Below are positions 47,320-60,310 of a stretch of DNA of 64,000 nt, piece by piece; the first letter of the stretch is position 1; the number at the start of each line of letters is the position of its first letter. A program made the position numbers and the translations under genes. The stretch lies in NCBI GenBank assembly GCA_003508835.1, contig PUFA01000057.1:4786501-4850500 (forward strand). The letters are read 5' to 3'. The notes beneath the pieces were generated by a model. It saw only the letters and a list, made by a program, of their open reading frames with translations. It did no database searches and had not been told where the DNA came from. The DNA comes from Eonycteris spelaea (taxonomy: Eukaryota > Chordata > Mammalia > Chiroptera > Pteropodidae).

Positions 47320-49195
47320 CAAAAACATTCTCAATAAATGTTTTTATGCTGAGGAAGAAGATAGCATTAACAGCCTAATACATACTCCCTAGATTGAAAA
47401 ACAGGTTGTCATAAACCCAGAATGAGAAGTCCTGAGTGAGTTTACAGATAACTAGGTCAGATTTTCCCATTTCTCTCATTTGCAAAGCAACAAGCCTTCT
47501 GTTCTCACACAAGTCTGTGTGCTGAGGGAAACTCTAATCACCATCTGGGTTCAACGGAAGCCAAGAAAAACAAGAGCATAGCAGATTAAATATCTCTGGG
47601 CCATGTTCCTTCCCCATGCCTGACAATTTTCCCTAGCCTAAAGAGCTCTGTAGTTTTCAATACACTTGACCATGTTTTGGGGGAGGGGGCAGGTCTCCCT
47701 TGCCCAAACAAAGGCCTTGCCCTTATCTCCCAAGATAACAGTGGTCACTGTTTGGAGTGCCTCGACTTGTGCACTGTGTTGTTGGGGTCAGTGCACTCTG
47801 ATAGTCCATTAAATCAAATCCTACATTCTTATCTTCAGCCTACAGAAAGGTGAGGGAAAGGCAGAAAGAGGCAGGAAAGGACTATATTCCAATAGCAATG
47901 ATTTATTTGCTGCTAGGCATCACTTACTCTTCATAGTTTCCTGTTTTTTAGTATGGAAACAATGTTTCTTCAGTCTGAAAAGGGGATTTCATTTTATTTT
48001 TCACCTTATATGTATATGTTGTTAGGCCTTGAAGACTAAGAATGAAGAACTTATTTATATGTTTAGAAAGCTGGCTCCTTGTTTTTATTCAACCATTTGA
48101 TCACAGAGTTCCTCACTGCTGACTTAACTACTAAAATTAAGCAGACAATTTAAATGCAACTGAAATGCCATTTGTTAAGTATATACCGAACAGAAATACT
48201 ACAACACTCTTCCTAGAATTAAAATCCTGAGCAGTTTAATATCAACAGTACCCACACAGTATTTTACTACTGTCGTCGTCTCTGTAGAGAATAAAACAAT
48301 GGTAATCTGGGGAATTGGAGGAAAGTCTACATCCAAATGTTTATTACTAAACCAACCCAGTCTTAATTCAACTAATCCAGTCTTAATTCATGCTATAGAT
48401 CTGTTCACCCACTTGAAGCAAAAAGAGCTATATATTGAATGAGTCCATTTAGAAAATTTCCCCGGATGGAAAATAAAAGTTGAATGTTTATTTTTCCATA
48501 CAAATTTCATAATTAGTTTGTCTTCTACAATGGGTAATTTATTGGAAGTAAGCTAAATTTAGGCCATACTACAATGAGTCTTCATTACCAATGTACCTTA
48601 GCTTATGAATCCTCTATAGTATTTAAAATTTCCATTTACATACATTTTTATCTACTTTTGAGTTTATTTTAAAATATATTTTACTGTTTTTCTTTCTATT
48701 ATATAGTTTTGTTTTGTTTTTTGGTTTTTGTTTTTTTTTTAGTTTAGTCATACTATTGAATCTGAGTGCCAGAACTATTTTTGGTTATTTATTACTATTT
48801 TTATTTTTTCTGAAGAATTATGTATATCTTTTGTCCATACTTTTAACAAAATAGTCATCATTTTTATTATTGATTAATGAGTGCTTCATGTATTATAGTT
48901 ATTGGTTTTTAATCTTTGGTTTAGAGGTGGTGGGCAACTTAAAAATTATCCTATTCTACCCATTTGCTATATAAATTAAAAAATTGAGATGAAATGACCT
49001 CTCATTGTTACATAGAAAGTTAGTGGAAATACAGGACTGAAAAATTGCTCTAGGTTTTTTATCTAGAGATTTTCTTCTCAAGCACCAGCTTCTTTGACTC
49101 CATCTTTCTCCTTTTCCTTTTAAATTAATTATTATTAGTTTACTTGATTTGATTCAAAGTAACAATAAACGGTTCCCTACCTCAATAAATTAATC
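47320..49195. other. Intronic sequence, unassigned
   Basis: Unique AT-rich sequence with T-rich runs near 48710-48740. Includes a small duplication at 48356. Confidence 0.4.
48356..48390. repeat. Tandem duplication of ccagtcttaattca, 20-bp period
   Basis: aacccagtcttaattcaact is followed by aatccagtcttaattcatgc. A short recent-looking duplication. Confidence 0.85.
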
Positions 49196-49199
49196 AACA

Positions 49200-49645
49200 A
49201 TAGCTACTGCCTCCCAAATCTCATTTTATTCCTGATATTTCCCATGAACTCTAATTTTACCTCCTTACACTTTTTGTCTCACTACAACTGGGGTGATCTT
49301 TTTACAAAATAAGAATATAATATCCCACTTAGCCTCAAAATTCTCCACTGACTCCCAATATAACCTAAAATCTATATACTGGCCCATAGCTTTTTTTCTT
49401 CTGTTGGTTTCTCTACATTCACTCATGCCTTTATTTTTCTTCAAACATTATAAGCACACTTTTGATTAAAGGCCTTTACACTTACTATGCCTTTATTTGA
49501 AATGATCACCCCACACACATTCCAATATAAGAACCATGACTGCAAGGACTTTTTCTGTTGTGTAGCTGCTGAATCCTCAGCACCTAAAACAGTGCCTGAC
49601 ACTTGGCTGGTGCACAGTATATGATTACTGAGTGATTAAATGTAT
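49200..49645 (+). repeat. L2 LINE fragment
   Basis: ctccactgactcccaatata, ttaaaggcctttacacttac, gactgcaaggactttttctg, cctaaaacagtgcctgacac: L2 3' order. Confidence 0.8.
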
Positions 49646-49789
49646 ATTCACTAATAATTATTTTTTGGTGGTGTTATAAAAATTTTGTGGTATCATGTGC
49701 CCTTTGCAGAACTGGTTGAATTTCTAGAACTAAGATAATACTGCCTAGATACTGAATCCTTGCATTAGAACAATTTTCAAACTCTTTGC

Positions 49790-50130
49790 CTTTGTCAATC
49801 TCTCCAACACCATTTCCTTCCATTCTCTTCCTCCCTCACTACTCTCCAGCCACATTGGCCTCCTTTCTTGCTCCTTGAACAGGCCCAGTGTATCTGAGTC
49901 TTTAGGCTGTTTCGAAGCTGCCTTCTTAGTGAGACCTCCCCTAATAACTCAAACTAAGTAACTCTCCTTTGCTATGTCTTTATCACACCTAAGTTTTTTT
50001 TTCAATTTTTCTCAAGGTACATATCTATAGAGCAAAGACCTTACCTGTTATTTCCAATACTATATTGCCAAAGGTTCATCTTACATTACACATAGTGGGT
50101 ACCCACAAAATATTTGGAGGACAATTAAAT
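49790..50130 (+). repeat. L2 LINE fragment, second copy
   Basis: ctccagccacattggcctcc, ttcttgctccttgaacaggc, ctatagagcaaagaccttac, acatagtgggtacccacaaa. Confidence 0.75.
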
Positions 50131-50139
50131 ATCATTAGT

Positions 50140-51895
50140 CTAGTTGCTCGAGATCATAAGATCTGTGCTCCCCAGACAGTACTAGCCACATGGTGCTGAA
50201 ATGATATATCCATGAGTCTGTTTTTCACAGAGGTCTATGAGAACCTTGTGGACAGGTACACGTTTCTGTATAATTCATAGTTCTTCAGCCATTTCCCATA
50301 GCTCTGGCACCTAGAAGTACTCCATAGATATTTGCTGAACTAACATGAAGTGGCATAAAAGGCCATACAGACTCTTCATCAAGTTCATTTCACCTAAAGG
50401 TCGAAAATATGAATCACAGACAGTAAAATATTAAAAAGTAAGTATTACAAGATGGTCAAGGGAGGGCATGTGAGAAAAATATACAAAAGAGTTAAGACAT
50501 GGAAAAATTAAGTCCTAGAATTAGCTCTCATAGGGACGAGAAATACAATAGTGAGATCATCAATTCAGGTACTCATTTCAGAGCAATGACAAACTGTGCT
50601 ATAAATTTACATAGGTTTTTTTTCTAGGCTAGAAAATAATGTTATTGATGTGCTATATTTAATAGTTCCTGTGAGTAAGTCATCTTTTTCATTACCCAAG
50701 TGCACCTCTTACAGTAGCTGTTCTAAACTTTTCAAACTGTTCTTTTTTTTTTTTTTTTGTCTCCTGACCCTTTCTCCTACAGATAGTCTTATCTTCCATT
50801 TTGCTGAGAAAATCAAGTTCATTAAAGAAGAGATCCCTTAGTTTTCTATCTTCTCCATCAAAAAATATCTTTGGTCCAACATACATCCTCTCTTCATTTT
50901 CTTCTATCTCTACATGATAGCTCCTTTTCTTCTATCCAAAAATTAAACTTAACATTGTATCATGATTCCTTTCCCTTTTTTTGTCACACAGCACCTTATA
51001 TCCTCAATTATTTCCAAATTCTCAGCATGGTGCATATCTTTCTTTCCACTAGGTCTTCCTTTTCACCTTTCACCCACACACAGGTCTTCTCTGTCTTAGA
51101 AAATCAGTGATTGCTGTTGGTGCCCACCTCTACTCCTCAAGCCCATGGTTTTCTTCATGGCTAGATATTTTATAAGCATGACATACTGTCACTTTTTTTT
51201 CACAGCATAGTCTCTCCATTATCATGGAATTCTACTCATGCTTCAAGTTTTAGCTCTGTTAACATTGGACTTGCATACTACCAATGTGGATACCGAACAT
51301 AATTTTTTACATTTTATATTTGGTGGCCTTCTCTCAGTGTTGACTTTGTCTGGCTGTTATGCAGCATTCAATCCATGAGATTTCCTTTCAAGCATGATGT
51401 AAGCATGCTAACTTTTCCTCCAACTCCATCTCTAAATTATTTTTTATTTTCTAATTGTGGACAATATCCCAAAGCTTCCTACTCTTTATTATTTAAAAAA
51501 GTTTTCCTTGAGAATTTGCCTATTTTCATGCTTTCAGCAAAATAATAAATTAATTTCCAAGATTACTGAGTACACTCTAAGGGACAGACAATGTTTGATC
51601 ATTGTTCATCAAATATTTGAAAGATTCATAGAAATAGGACACTAGACTAGTTGGATAACCTTTGAGTCAAATATAAATATGAAGTGATCCAAAAATTTTT
51701 ACAAGGATGCAAAGGGAACCAAAATTTGAAAAAAAAAGTTTAAAAATAACAAGCTTACTTAGAAAAGTAGGTTGCAAAATAGTTTGATATATATGTACAC
51801 ATACATATTTTATAAACCGTAGAGGGAAATAAATGGACATAAAATGGGCAACTAGCCAGGATTTCATCTGAGTAGACATGCTGGTGGAACTGATG
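50140..51895. other. Intronic sequence, mostly unassigned
   Basis: A short L2-like tail lies at about 50290-50340 (agctctggcacctagaagta). A T run occurs at about 50742-50758. The rest is T/C-rich and unassigned. Confidence 0.4.
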
Positions 51896-51904
51896 TCTAA
51901 GCTA

Positions 51905-52300
51905 GGTAGAGTTAGCTACCTTGGGGTGGAGGCAGACAGATGTTGCAGGGGCAAAGAGCAGCATGTGCAAAGGACTACAGCAGAAGACAATATAGTACAT
52001 GCCTCCATTCATTCACATTCACTGGACACGTGAGTATCTACTGACATATCATCAAGATGACTAACAGTTATTTCTTAAATACCTTATTTCATGTGAAGAT
52101 TTGGGTATGTGAGGATATTAAGTAGAATTCCTGGTTAAGAGCCCATGGTCTAGATGGGGAGAGGCCCAATGAGTGATCACAGTAAGTCTATTCTGAAAAG
52201 AAAGAGCAAATCCTGGGCTGAGGCTAACAAGGTTAGAAGGTAAGCTGAGACTCCAAACAGTGCTGGCACTTCATTCAGTCATGATAAAAATGATCACTCT
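51905..52300 (-). repeat. L2 fragment, reverse (uncertain)
   Basis: gggcaaagagcagcatgtgc-aaaggactacagcag, then catggtctagatggggagag: reverse L2-like words, not in a clean order. Confidence 0.45.
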
Positions 52301-52384
52301 GTCAGGTAGACACAGCATGGGTAATCACAAATATTATGACTTTTTCTAACATGTCCCTTCTACAAGTGTGTCCTATATTAATTC

Positions 52385-52915
52385 GAGTAGTCTAACTGCA
52401 GAAACAAACACCCTCAAAATCTCAATAACTTAATGAGAAAAGTATATTTCTCACTCACCTCATATTCCAAAGTGGTTCTGAAGAGGGAAAAGGCTACTTC
52501 ACACAGTCATTCAGGAACCCAGCATAATTCCTCCTCATACACCTTGCAACTCTGCATTTCTTAGGTTACTCGTATCCTAAATGTGGTTTTTGGCCCAGCT
52601 GCATCAGCATCACCTGGCAACTTGTTAAAATGCAAATCCTTGGGGCCCACCACAGACTGGCTGAATCAGAGGCTTTGGCTTTAGGATATAGAAATATGTG
52701 TTTAACAGGCTGTCCCTGTGATTCTCAAGTTTAAGAACCATTGCTAGGACCTGGCAGATGAGGGCAGGGAGCATGAAGGAGGGTTTTTAGAGACCAGTCC
52801 CAGAAATGGCATACATCACTTCTGCCCATAGTCCATTGGCTGCTACTCAGTCTTGAGGCCCTGCCTATCTATTTAAGAAGCTGGAAGGTATAGTCCAGTT
52901 CTGTTCCCAGGAAGA
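52385..52915 (+). repeat. Ancient LTR-like repeat with nested MER5A
   Basis: Left part: atattaattcgagtagtcta, agaaaagtatatttctcact. Right part: cccagaaatggcatacatca-cttctgcccatagtccattg and tagtccagttctgttcccag. Together they fit one old LTR-like repeat split by the element at 52575-52745. The family name is uncertain. Confidence 0.5.
52575..52745 (+). mobile_element. MER5A-type hAT MITE (nested)
   Basis: gcatcagcatcacctggcaa, cttgttaaaatgcaaatcct, gattctcaagtttaagaacc. Confidence 0.88.
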
Positions 52916-52919
52916 AACG

Positions 52920-53515
52920 TACTCTTCTCCTAACTGTTCTTCCCATTTCTAGTCTCTCTCCGTTAAATTCATTCTCGCCTCAACAGTCAGACTAATCTTC
53001 TTAAAAGGTAAATTGGCTATGCCACTCCCTGATGAAAATCTCCATAGGTCTCATAGCCTCTGAATGACACTTCTTAGTCTTCCAAGGACTGGTGCTTCTT
53101 TGGCCTCATGGTTCGCCACCCTACCTTGAACTGTAAACTCCAGCTGTCTTGATCTGCTGTGTTAACAACTAGACTGTTCTTTCACTGGCTGTATCCCCTC
53201 TTCTCTCGGCCCTGGCACCTGCTGCTCTTCCTGTGTTCTCCTTCTCCTGGCCCCTCTCATTCACCCTTCAAGGCTCAGCTGGAATGTGACTTGGTCTAGA
53301 AACATCTCCCTGAAACCATTCCCTACATCTCTTTCAAAAATGGGTTAGATGTCTTCTACTAACTCAGAATAATTCTTATCACTTTGAATTTCAATCACAT
53401 CAGTTTCAGGAGAGCAGAGACTATATCTTAAGTAGTATTGCTTCTTTGTTACCATTAATAGCCTGGCACATGGTAGATGCTCAGTGAATGTCTGCTAAGT
53501 AATTAATTCAAAGTG
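52920..53515 (+). repeat. L2 LINE, long 3' fragment
   Basis: ctatgccactccctgatgaa, ttccaaggactggtgcttct, cccttcaaggctcagctgga, atagcctggcacatggtaga: about 600 bp in proper L2 order. Confidence 0.88.
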
Positions 53516-53519
53516 GCTT

Positions 53520-54245
53520 AATAGATGTTCAGTGGCTGCTTAGAGATGAGAATGTTGATTGTCTGTATCGTACTTTGGCCAGAATTTGTTATTAAGTCCA
53601 CTATGCTTACTCTTTCTTAATTAAGTACTGAACCTAAAGTATAGCCAAGACCTTCATCTCCAAATATAAGGGGTTTGTGTACAGGTACAACTGAGGTGAA
53701 ACAAATCCATCCCCATCACCAGAAAAATCAACTCAAAACTGCTCTCTGGTCACAGTCAGCCCATCTTTTTTATAGACAAAGTCTGTATATCTTCATCCCA
53801 TGTGAATTTACATATGTAATTTGTGTAATAAATAGGAAAATAAGGAAGCTGAGTATTTGAAGTATAATCAAATTACATTGTTTAGAAAACAGAAAATAAA
53901 ACTTACTAGAGCTGGTAGGACAACAAAGATCTCTTAGTAGCTTAATTATTGGATGAATCAGTCCCCTATTCCTGTCAGTGATTCTGCCATGATTCATTCA
54001 GATGGACTAATTTTCAATTGAAAACTATAAACTCAGAAGATGTTCTTTAAAAAAGATATAGCAACACCCTTTACAGGGACTTAGCTAGTAAGGGGAGGAG
54101 CCAGGATGAAAATCACAAATCTGTCTCCAGAATCAAGGCACATAACCACTGTCTTCTTCTGCCTGATAGAGCATGCATTCTATTACTACTCACATCATAG
54201 CTTTCCATAATTATCTATTATGGACCAAACATTCCAAGTTCCCAA
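53520..54245. other. Intronic sequence, unassigned
   Basis: No recognised repeat or exon. Confidence 0.4.
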
Positions 54246-54249
54246 TTAT

Positions 54250-54440
54250 ATATAAATTACCTATTTGTGAGGCAGGCATTACTTTCTGCCTTTTACATGT
54301 TAGAAACCTGAGTCTCAGTGAGGTTGGATAACATGCCCAAAATCATTCAGCAATTAAGTAGCAGAATAAGAATTCACACTTTATAGTCATACTCTCAACC
54401 CTGACTCCCATGATCCTTTATAATGACATTGCCTTTGAGT
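54250..54440 (-). repeat. MIR SINE, reverse
   Basis: tagaaacctgagtctcagtg, aggttggataacatgcccaa, aatcattcagcaattaagta. Confidence 0.85.
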
Positions 54441-54809
54441 TAGAATAAAGTTTCATTCATTTTTGTAATCAAGTAACCTAACAAACTACAGACATTGAAT
54501 AAGAATTTGCTAAATGAATGAATGAATCACATGCTTTTCCAGAATTTCTGTCTGAAATTATAGAATAGTGGTCATTTAAAAAAAGAAAAGGAAAGGAAAA
54601 TGAGGCAAACACCAACAAAAAGAATTGCGGTCATTTTTTAAAGGACTTGTAATTGGGGTAATACTATTCCCAGTGTTCCAGTTTTCTTTTTAAAAATATT
54701 AGCTATAATTTTTATGCTATGAATAAAAATTCTAATAATTAATAAATTAAGCACACACACTAGAAGAGGTCCTTAAATGTGCTGTCTTAGTGAAAATCAG
54801 TTAATAAGA

Positions 54810-55000
54810 AGATGATTTTCAAACTTTCATGCCCATAGGAATCAATGTGGAAACTTATTAAAATATAGATTACCAGGCCCACCAACCACAGGTTCTTATT
54901 CAGTTTATTTGATAAGAAGTCTAGAAATCTTCACTTTATAATAATCTCCAAGTGAGTCCAATATGGATGGTTTATAGAACACATTTGGAAAAACTCAGGT
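54810..55000 (-). mobile_element. MER5A-type hAT MITE, reverse
   Basis: gattttcaaactttcatgcc, cttattaaaatatagattac, aataatctccaagtgagtcc, tagaacacatttggaaaaac. Confidence 0.75.
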
Positions 55001-55004
55001 GAAT

Positions 55005-55480
55005 CACTGGGGCTACCATTAGCTAATCGACTTCTTTAAAAACACATAGCTTTTCCAAAGGATAAAATCACTACTGGAATAAAACTGAAGTCCATTATTT
55101 CCTGTAATGACTTTTAGAAGTGAATAGTAAGTACTGAGATCCAGAGCATGACATATGTATATGCCAATTTAGCTTAATTGGATCAGGGTGGACAGAACAT
55201 TTCATAGCTATTTAATACTTTATACTGATTTGGGAAGAAAAGCTAATGACTCACTTTGCATATTCAATGTGTTTATGTCATCCCAGCAGAGTTTTATTTT
55301 TCCATTAATAGTATGTCATTGAAATTAAGATACTTTCAATCATAAAAATTACTCTTCTATTAAATATCACCGAGAAATAATAATAATAATAAATCCCGAA
55401 ATGAAGAATTCAATTTAGGACAACAAAGAGCTGTACCCTCAGGTGAGGTTAAAGAAGAAATAGAGGACAGTGCCTTCATT
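55005..55480. other. Intronic sequence with (ATA)n
   Basis: A short ATA array lies at 55375-55393. Otherwise unassigned. Confidence 0.45.
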
Positions 55481-55489
55481 TGTGTCCCT

Positions 55490-56045
55490 CCAAAAGCAGA
55501 TCCTGAGACAGACTTTGTGTGCAGGTAGTTTATTTGGGAGATGGTCCCAGGAAGCACAAACCAGGTTGTGGGGAAATGAGACAGGGAAGGGAAGGCAACC
55601 AATGAAGCATTATGTAACGAGCAGTTTACTTCTGTGAGCAAATGGGCTCAATACCACTGAGAACTGTTTGAGGAACCATGTAGAACACACCTTAGAACTG
55701 CTGCTTAGAAGGATAGGGAAACTACAGTACCATCAAATGACTCCATTTCCTCACTGGTTGAGAGTTGCCTCTGGGAGATGTTAGATCCCCAGCACTTTTG
55801 GGTGAAAAGTAGCTAATAAGCAAGTGATTCTGAGACTTCTGTGTGCAGAAGAGCCCTGTGCTTTCCTATGCCTGGGCTGAACAAGCTATCCTGGGGCTGC
55901 TAGTGGAGAAGCAGAAAGATGCAGGCCCTGGAAGGGGAAACTGTCCAAGTACGTGGGGGTACTGTTCACTACAGGTGCAGGGGAACTCAGGGCTGGCCCA
56001 GGCATGACGATCCAGGCACCAATAGCTGCTCCAAAAAGCTAGGAG
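55490..56045 (+). repeat. Unclassified old LTR-like repeat, copy 2
   Basis: Shares its first 120 bp by eye with 11330-11450 (atcctgagacagac, gtttatttgggag, ccaggaagcac). The remainder is more GC-balanced than its surroundings. Family unknown. Confidence 0.5.
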
Positions 56046-56049
56046 ACTT

Positions 56050-56484
56050 AAGCATCTTACCCTTGGCATTGATGGAAGATGGTTAAAAAATGTCTTTCTA
56101 ATGAGATTGAATCACAAGCCAGTGCTAATCATGGAGGTTTGTGTCCTGAATTCATACCCCATTGTGGTCCATATAAACCTCAGACAGGAAATTTAATTTA
56201 AGTAATCTCTGTTTGGTAATGCTGTTCAGTGACTATCAAATAAATGTGAGTCCTCTCTCTGAACTTGACTTCAAACTGGGTTAATAGCAATTGTAGGGCC
56301 ATTGATTTTTTGATTCATCTCAATTTCTCAGGCATTAAAATGTGGAAAAGTGTGTCCTCAAGTCAATGAAATACAGTAGTAACAATTTAGCCGCAAAATA
56401 GATATAACCTCTTTCCTACATAAAAAATCCTTAAGGAGCACTACTTTTTTTTTTCCCTTGACACATGCACGTGTGCACTCATGT

Positions 56485-56532
<48 letters not shown>

Positions 56533-58200
56533 CCATCACCACACCTCTGATAGATGTCTTTTTTTAAAGGAGGACACTTACTAGTATATAAAAACCTGTC
56601 TTCTTTCTTTCTCCAAGGTGTACAACCACACAAATAATCAGTGTTCAATTGAAATCAGCCAAAGAGCAACCAGATTAAATGTAACAGAACCAGGAAGCTA
56701 AAATTTGAGGGCAGCTTTTAGTATAACTCTTCCCATTTACCCAAAAGAAGCCACAGAGCAGGGCAAATGTTCCCGCTTCTAGCTGCATTATTTTGAACTT
56801 TCAAAATAAAAATTCTTTTACAAGCAAAAGGGTCTATATAATTCCATAAAAAGAAAGAAATTAAATTTTTGCTTTTTCTCCTTTAAAATGTCTGATCGCT
56901 AATCTTTTATTTGACAATCACATACGAACTGGTGTACATTTTTTTTTTTTTTTAAGAAAAGCATTGTGTCCCGAGATCAATAAATCAAAATTGGATTGCC
57001 TTCTCCTCAAAAGTGAATTGTTATCTTGCTGAAGAGGTTATGTGACAGGATCTCTGGTTTGGTAAACTACATGAACAAAAAAAAGGATTAAGATTTCTTT
57101 GCCTGAAAGGAAAAAATCTGGGTGTTATTTTTTCTATTATGGGAGAGTTTCCTGAATTGTCTCCTAGAACAAGAGATTAAATGTCAAGAGATAAAGCAGG
57201 TGCAAGCCCCATTATTTAGTGATGGCAGAACCATTCTCTCACTGGAAGCGCTGTTTACATGCACAGAATGCAGTCAGCTTGAAAACTACAGGAGTAGCTA
57301 TGATAGTCTGAGAGAAAAGGCAAAAGGAAGCCAAACAAAGGGCTAGAGATATCTCGGTTATCAAAATTCTGGAAAAAGCAAGAGATTTATGACTATGGGA
57401 GAGACCAGGGTGCCTAGAGATATCAACAGGCAAGACAAAAGCAAAATTCAGCAGTCATAAGTCAATCAATCTTTGAAGCAATAAGCTAGTAAGATGTTCA
57501 TCATCCAGGGATTTGGGAAGAATGCTCTGCAACCCGTAGATACCAGCCCAAGAAGCCTGGTGCTGCAGCATAAATCCTGAGGCCTGGGGGGTGACATCAT
57601 CACGGACCCAACCACTGTTAATCAGCCATCCCCTTTACTCCTCTTTACTCCTGGGGCCCCCAGATCCTCTGGTGCCCAAGGAAGCTATGAAATCTTATGA
57701 TGCTTCATTTTTAGAATCTTTTCCCTTGATTCCAAACCAAGCCATCATGTACATATAACCCTAGTGATAGGAGTTCCAGAGTAACATTAACTTGGTTTTG
57801 CAAATTAAAGAGGCCACAAGTAAGCCCATCTTCAAAAAGAGAATCAAACCACTAAGCTTCAACTCTAAAATACTATCTGACATGGGAATGTGGTCCGTGT
57901 TATCAGGCTCTGCAGATGCTGTGAAAAGGAAAGCCTCTCCATGCCAACATTTCTACTGAGCCTACTGCCACATCCCACCAGGGAGTCCCGGGCATTGGAT
58001 GCGGACTTACTTTCTTTATTGTGAATAAGTTTGTGCTACCTTCCTCTCACTCAACCATTTTAAATATATGGAAGATATTTAAGTCTATCGTTTTCAAATG
58101 GATTAGCGCTGACCAAGCAGACCTGTGAAAACAAAAATTCTAGGCCACTTCCCAAATTCCAGTCCCATTTCATCTGCCTCCATCAGGCTCTCTTATCACT
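56050..58200. other. Intronic sequence, mostly unique
   Basis: Apart from the CA repeat at 56486 and a T run at about 56940, I see no repeat. The 56.9-57.5 kb part is complex and non-repetitive. No exon supported. Confidence 0.4.
56486..56531. repeat. (CA)n microsatellite, about 23 units
   Basis: Perfect alternation, preceded by gcacgtgtgcactcatgtg. Confidence 0.97.
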
Positions 58201-58204
58201 GTCA

Positions 58205-58370
58205 CTAGCATTGGAGGATGTAGTGGAAATAGCCCAGGAGTAGAGTTGAAACTTTTAGCCACAGCCTCATTGCTAGGGGACCTGGGATGGCTACACCACT
58301 TCTCTGGGGCCCAGTGTCCACATCTGTGAAGGAGTTTGATTGGACTAGAATATGGTCAAGGATCTTTTTA
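58205..58370 (+). repeat. MIR SINE fragment
   Basis: gcctcattgctaggggacct, gcccagtgtccacatctgtg, aaggagtttgattggactag. Confidence 0.6.
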
Positions 58371-58588
58371 TTTTTTGAGGAAAGCAGTCTCATCGAGACA
58401 ATAAAAAAACAACTATCCTACAACCTGAAAGGGTCTGAAGAAAGCTCCTGAACATAGAGGTTTGGCAAATATAACATCAACTTCTCACAGGTAACTTTGA
58501 ATTCTCTTTAGTAAAAGACTTCTGGCTGAGTTTAATAGCAGTTTACATGTTTAGTGCATGTGGCCTAGACAGTCTTTTAGAGTGTGCA

Positions 58589-58591
<3 letters not shown>

Positions 58592-58645
<54 letters not shown>
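58592..58645. repeat. (GT)n microsatellite, about 27 units
   Basis: 54-nt perfect GT alternation. Confidence 0.97.
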
Positions 58646-58650
<5 letters not shown>

Positions 58651-58659
58651 CTGGTAGTA

Positions 58660-59985
58660 ATAAACTCTCTTAAGACATAAAAATGGTCAACTCCAATGTA
58701 ATTCAAAGATTAAGATCCTGGTATCTGCAACAGTGTTTCACAGAGAACAGCTGAATGTAAATAAGCTTTCACTTAATACCAGAAGTGTTTGAAAACTTCT
58801 AGTAGGAAAATTCTATCATTTTCCTTTGAAGCTGAAAGAATTGGTGTTATGGGGCCAAGATCAGAAACGGAATAGCTTAGCAGAACTGAACACACTTACT
58901 TCTAGTTCAGAGCCCTCTGATAACTGACCTCTGGTGCTTCTGTAAGTCTGCTAGTTATTTCTTGGATATAGCTTTCTTCCTGGTATAGATTTCTAGTACT
59001 TTGGTCATGGACAAAGGTGATGCTCTAGATTTTATTAAATGTTCAGAATAAATTGCCTATTTATGAAAATGTAACATACAAAGAGGGTAAAATCTAGTGG
59101 AAATAGTTAAGGAACCTATAATTAAGAATGTATAGGATTGAATTCTTCTTTGACTAAAGATCAGCATTCATAATCATGCAGGATTTCAACCCAAACATTC
59201 AAAAGTGCTTCCTTTCAGGAGTCTTAAGTGTCAGATAAAGTTGCTTTGAATTCAGCATTAGTTATTTCCAGCAGTTAAGTTTCTTCTTTATGAAAGATTC
59301 CACAAAAGAACCATTGAAAAGCCCAAAGCTGCCCCACTGTGTTTCCTTACATAGTTAAAACCCTATTAGAGTGAAAGAATCAAGAGACTCCTCTGAAAAA
59401 AAAAAAAGCATATCTCTGTGTTCACCAGGACCCTGCTGCGTACAGATTTATCTGGTTGCTGTGGGGAACAAAAGCCACAAAGGGTGTGTGATGGTGTTTG
59501 GGGGAGTTTGAGAGACACCCAATTTGTATTGTTCCTGCTGCAAAGACTCAGATCTGAGACCAGCTCTGGCAACCCCCATCTGAGAAGGGCCTCCTTGTAG
59601 TCTTCATTCCTGCCAGGCATTAGAGGGGGTGGGAAATGCATAATGAGACTAAATGAGAATTGAATGCTTAATTGGGGCCTGGAAAAGGGACAGAAAAAAC
59701 CAGACGTGTAGAATGTGATCAGTAGCCAGCTCAGTTAAGCCAAATGTGACAACACTGGGAAGGCTTCAATAGTTGTGATCACATACAGAGGAGCTGGAGC
59801 TGCTTTTCAGATTTTTGTGGGAGCAGTACAACCAGCAAGGAAAGATGGAGGAAGAGAAAAAGAGCCAGGCCTAAGGTAGTCAGATCGAAGATGCTAAAAC
59901 TGAGTCCTCCACAGTTTTATATACAAGAGATATTTCCATCTATCCAAAGGCATGGCATGAGTGCAGAATATTTGAAATTTATTCA
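58660..59985. other. Intronic sequence, unassigned
   Basis: An A run at about 59397-59408. No repeat or exon recognised. Confidence 0.4.
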
Positions 59986-59989
59986 GTCA

Positions 59990-60190
59990 TTCAGCTCCAG
60001 CTTAAATGTCATCTTGTCCTCCAAGATTTTTCTTCATTCCCTTCAGAAACAGTGAATTACTTTCTTCCCATTTCTTGGTTCATATCACAGCCCTTGGCAC
60101 TTGGCTTGTGGGTGGTTAGTGTGCTTTCTCTCTCTCTCTCTCTCTCCTCCTCTCTCTCTCTCTCCCAAGCAATGCGCACGCGCGCGCGCA

Positions 60191-60222
<32 letters not shown>

Positions 60223-60310
60223 TTCTCAGCTAGCTTGTAAACTTCATGAAGGCAGCAATATGCCTCATTCATTTTGTATCTCATCAGCAAGGTAAGCACT
60301 GAAATACTGG
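59990..60310 (+). repeat. L2 fragment split by microsatellites
   Basis: Left: gctccagcttaaatgtcatc, ttcttggttcatatcacagc. Right: ttgtaaacttcatgaaggca, gcaaggtaagcactgaaata. These are L2 words in order on both sides of the CT and CG/CA tracts. Confidence 0.7.
60126..60221. repeat. (CT)n, (CG)n and (CA)n compound microsatellite
   Basis: CT tract 60126-60164, then cgcacgcgcgcgcgcacgcg and CA units (60174-60221). Confidence 0.95.
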
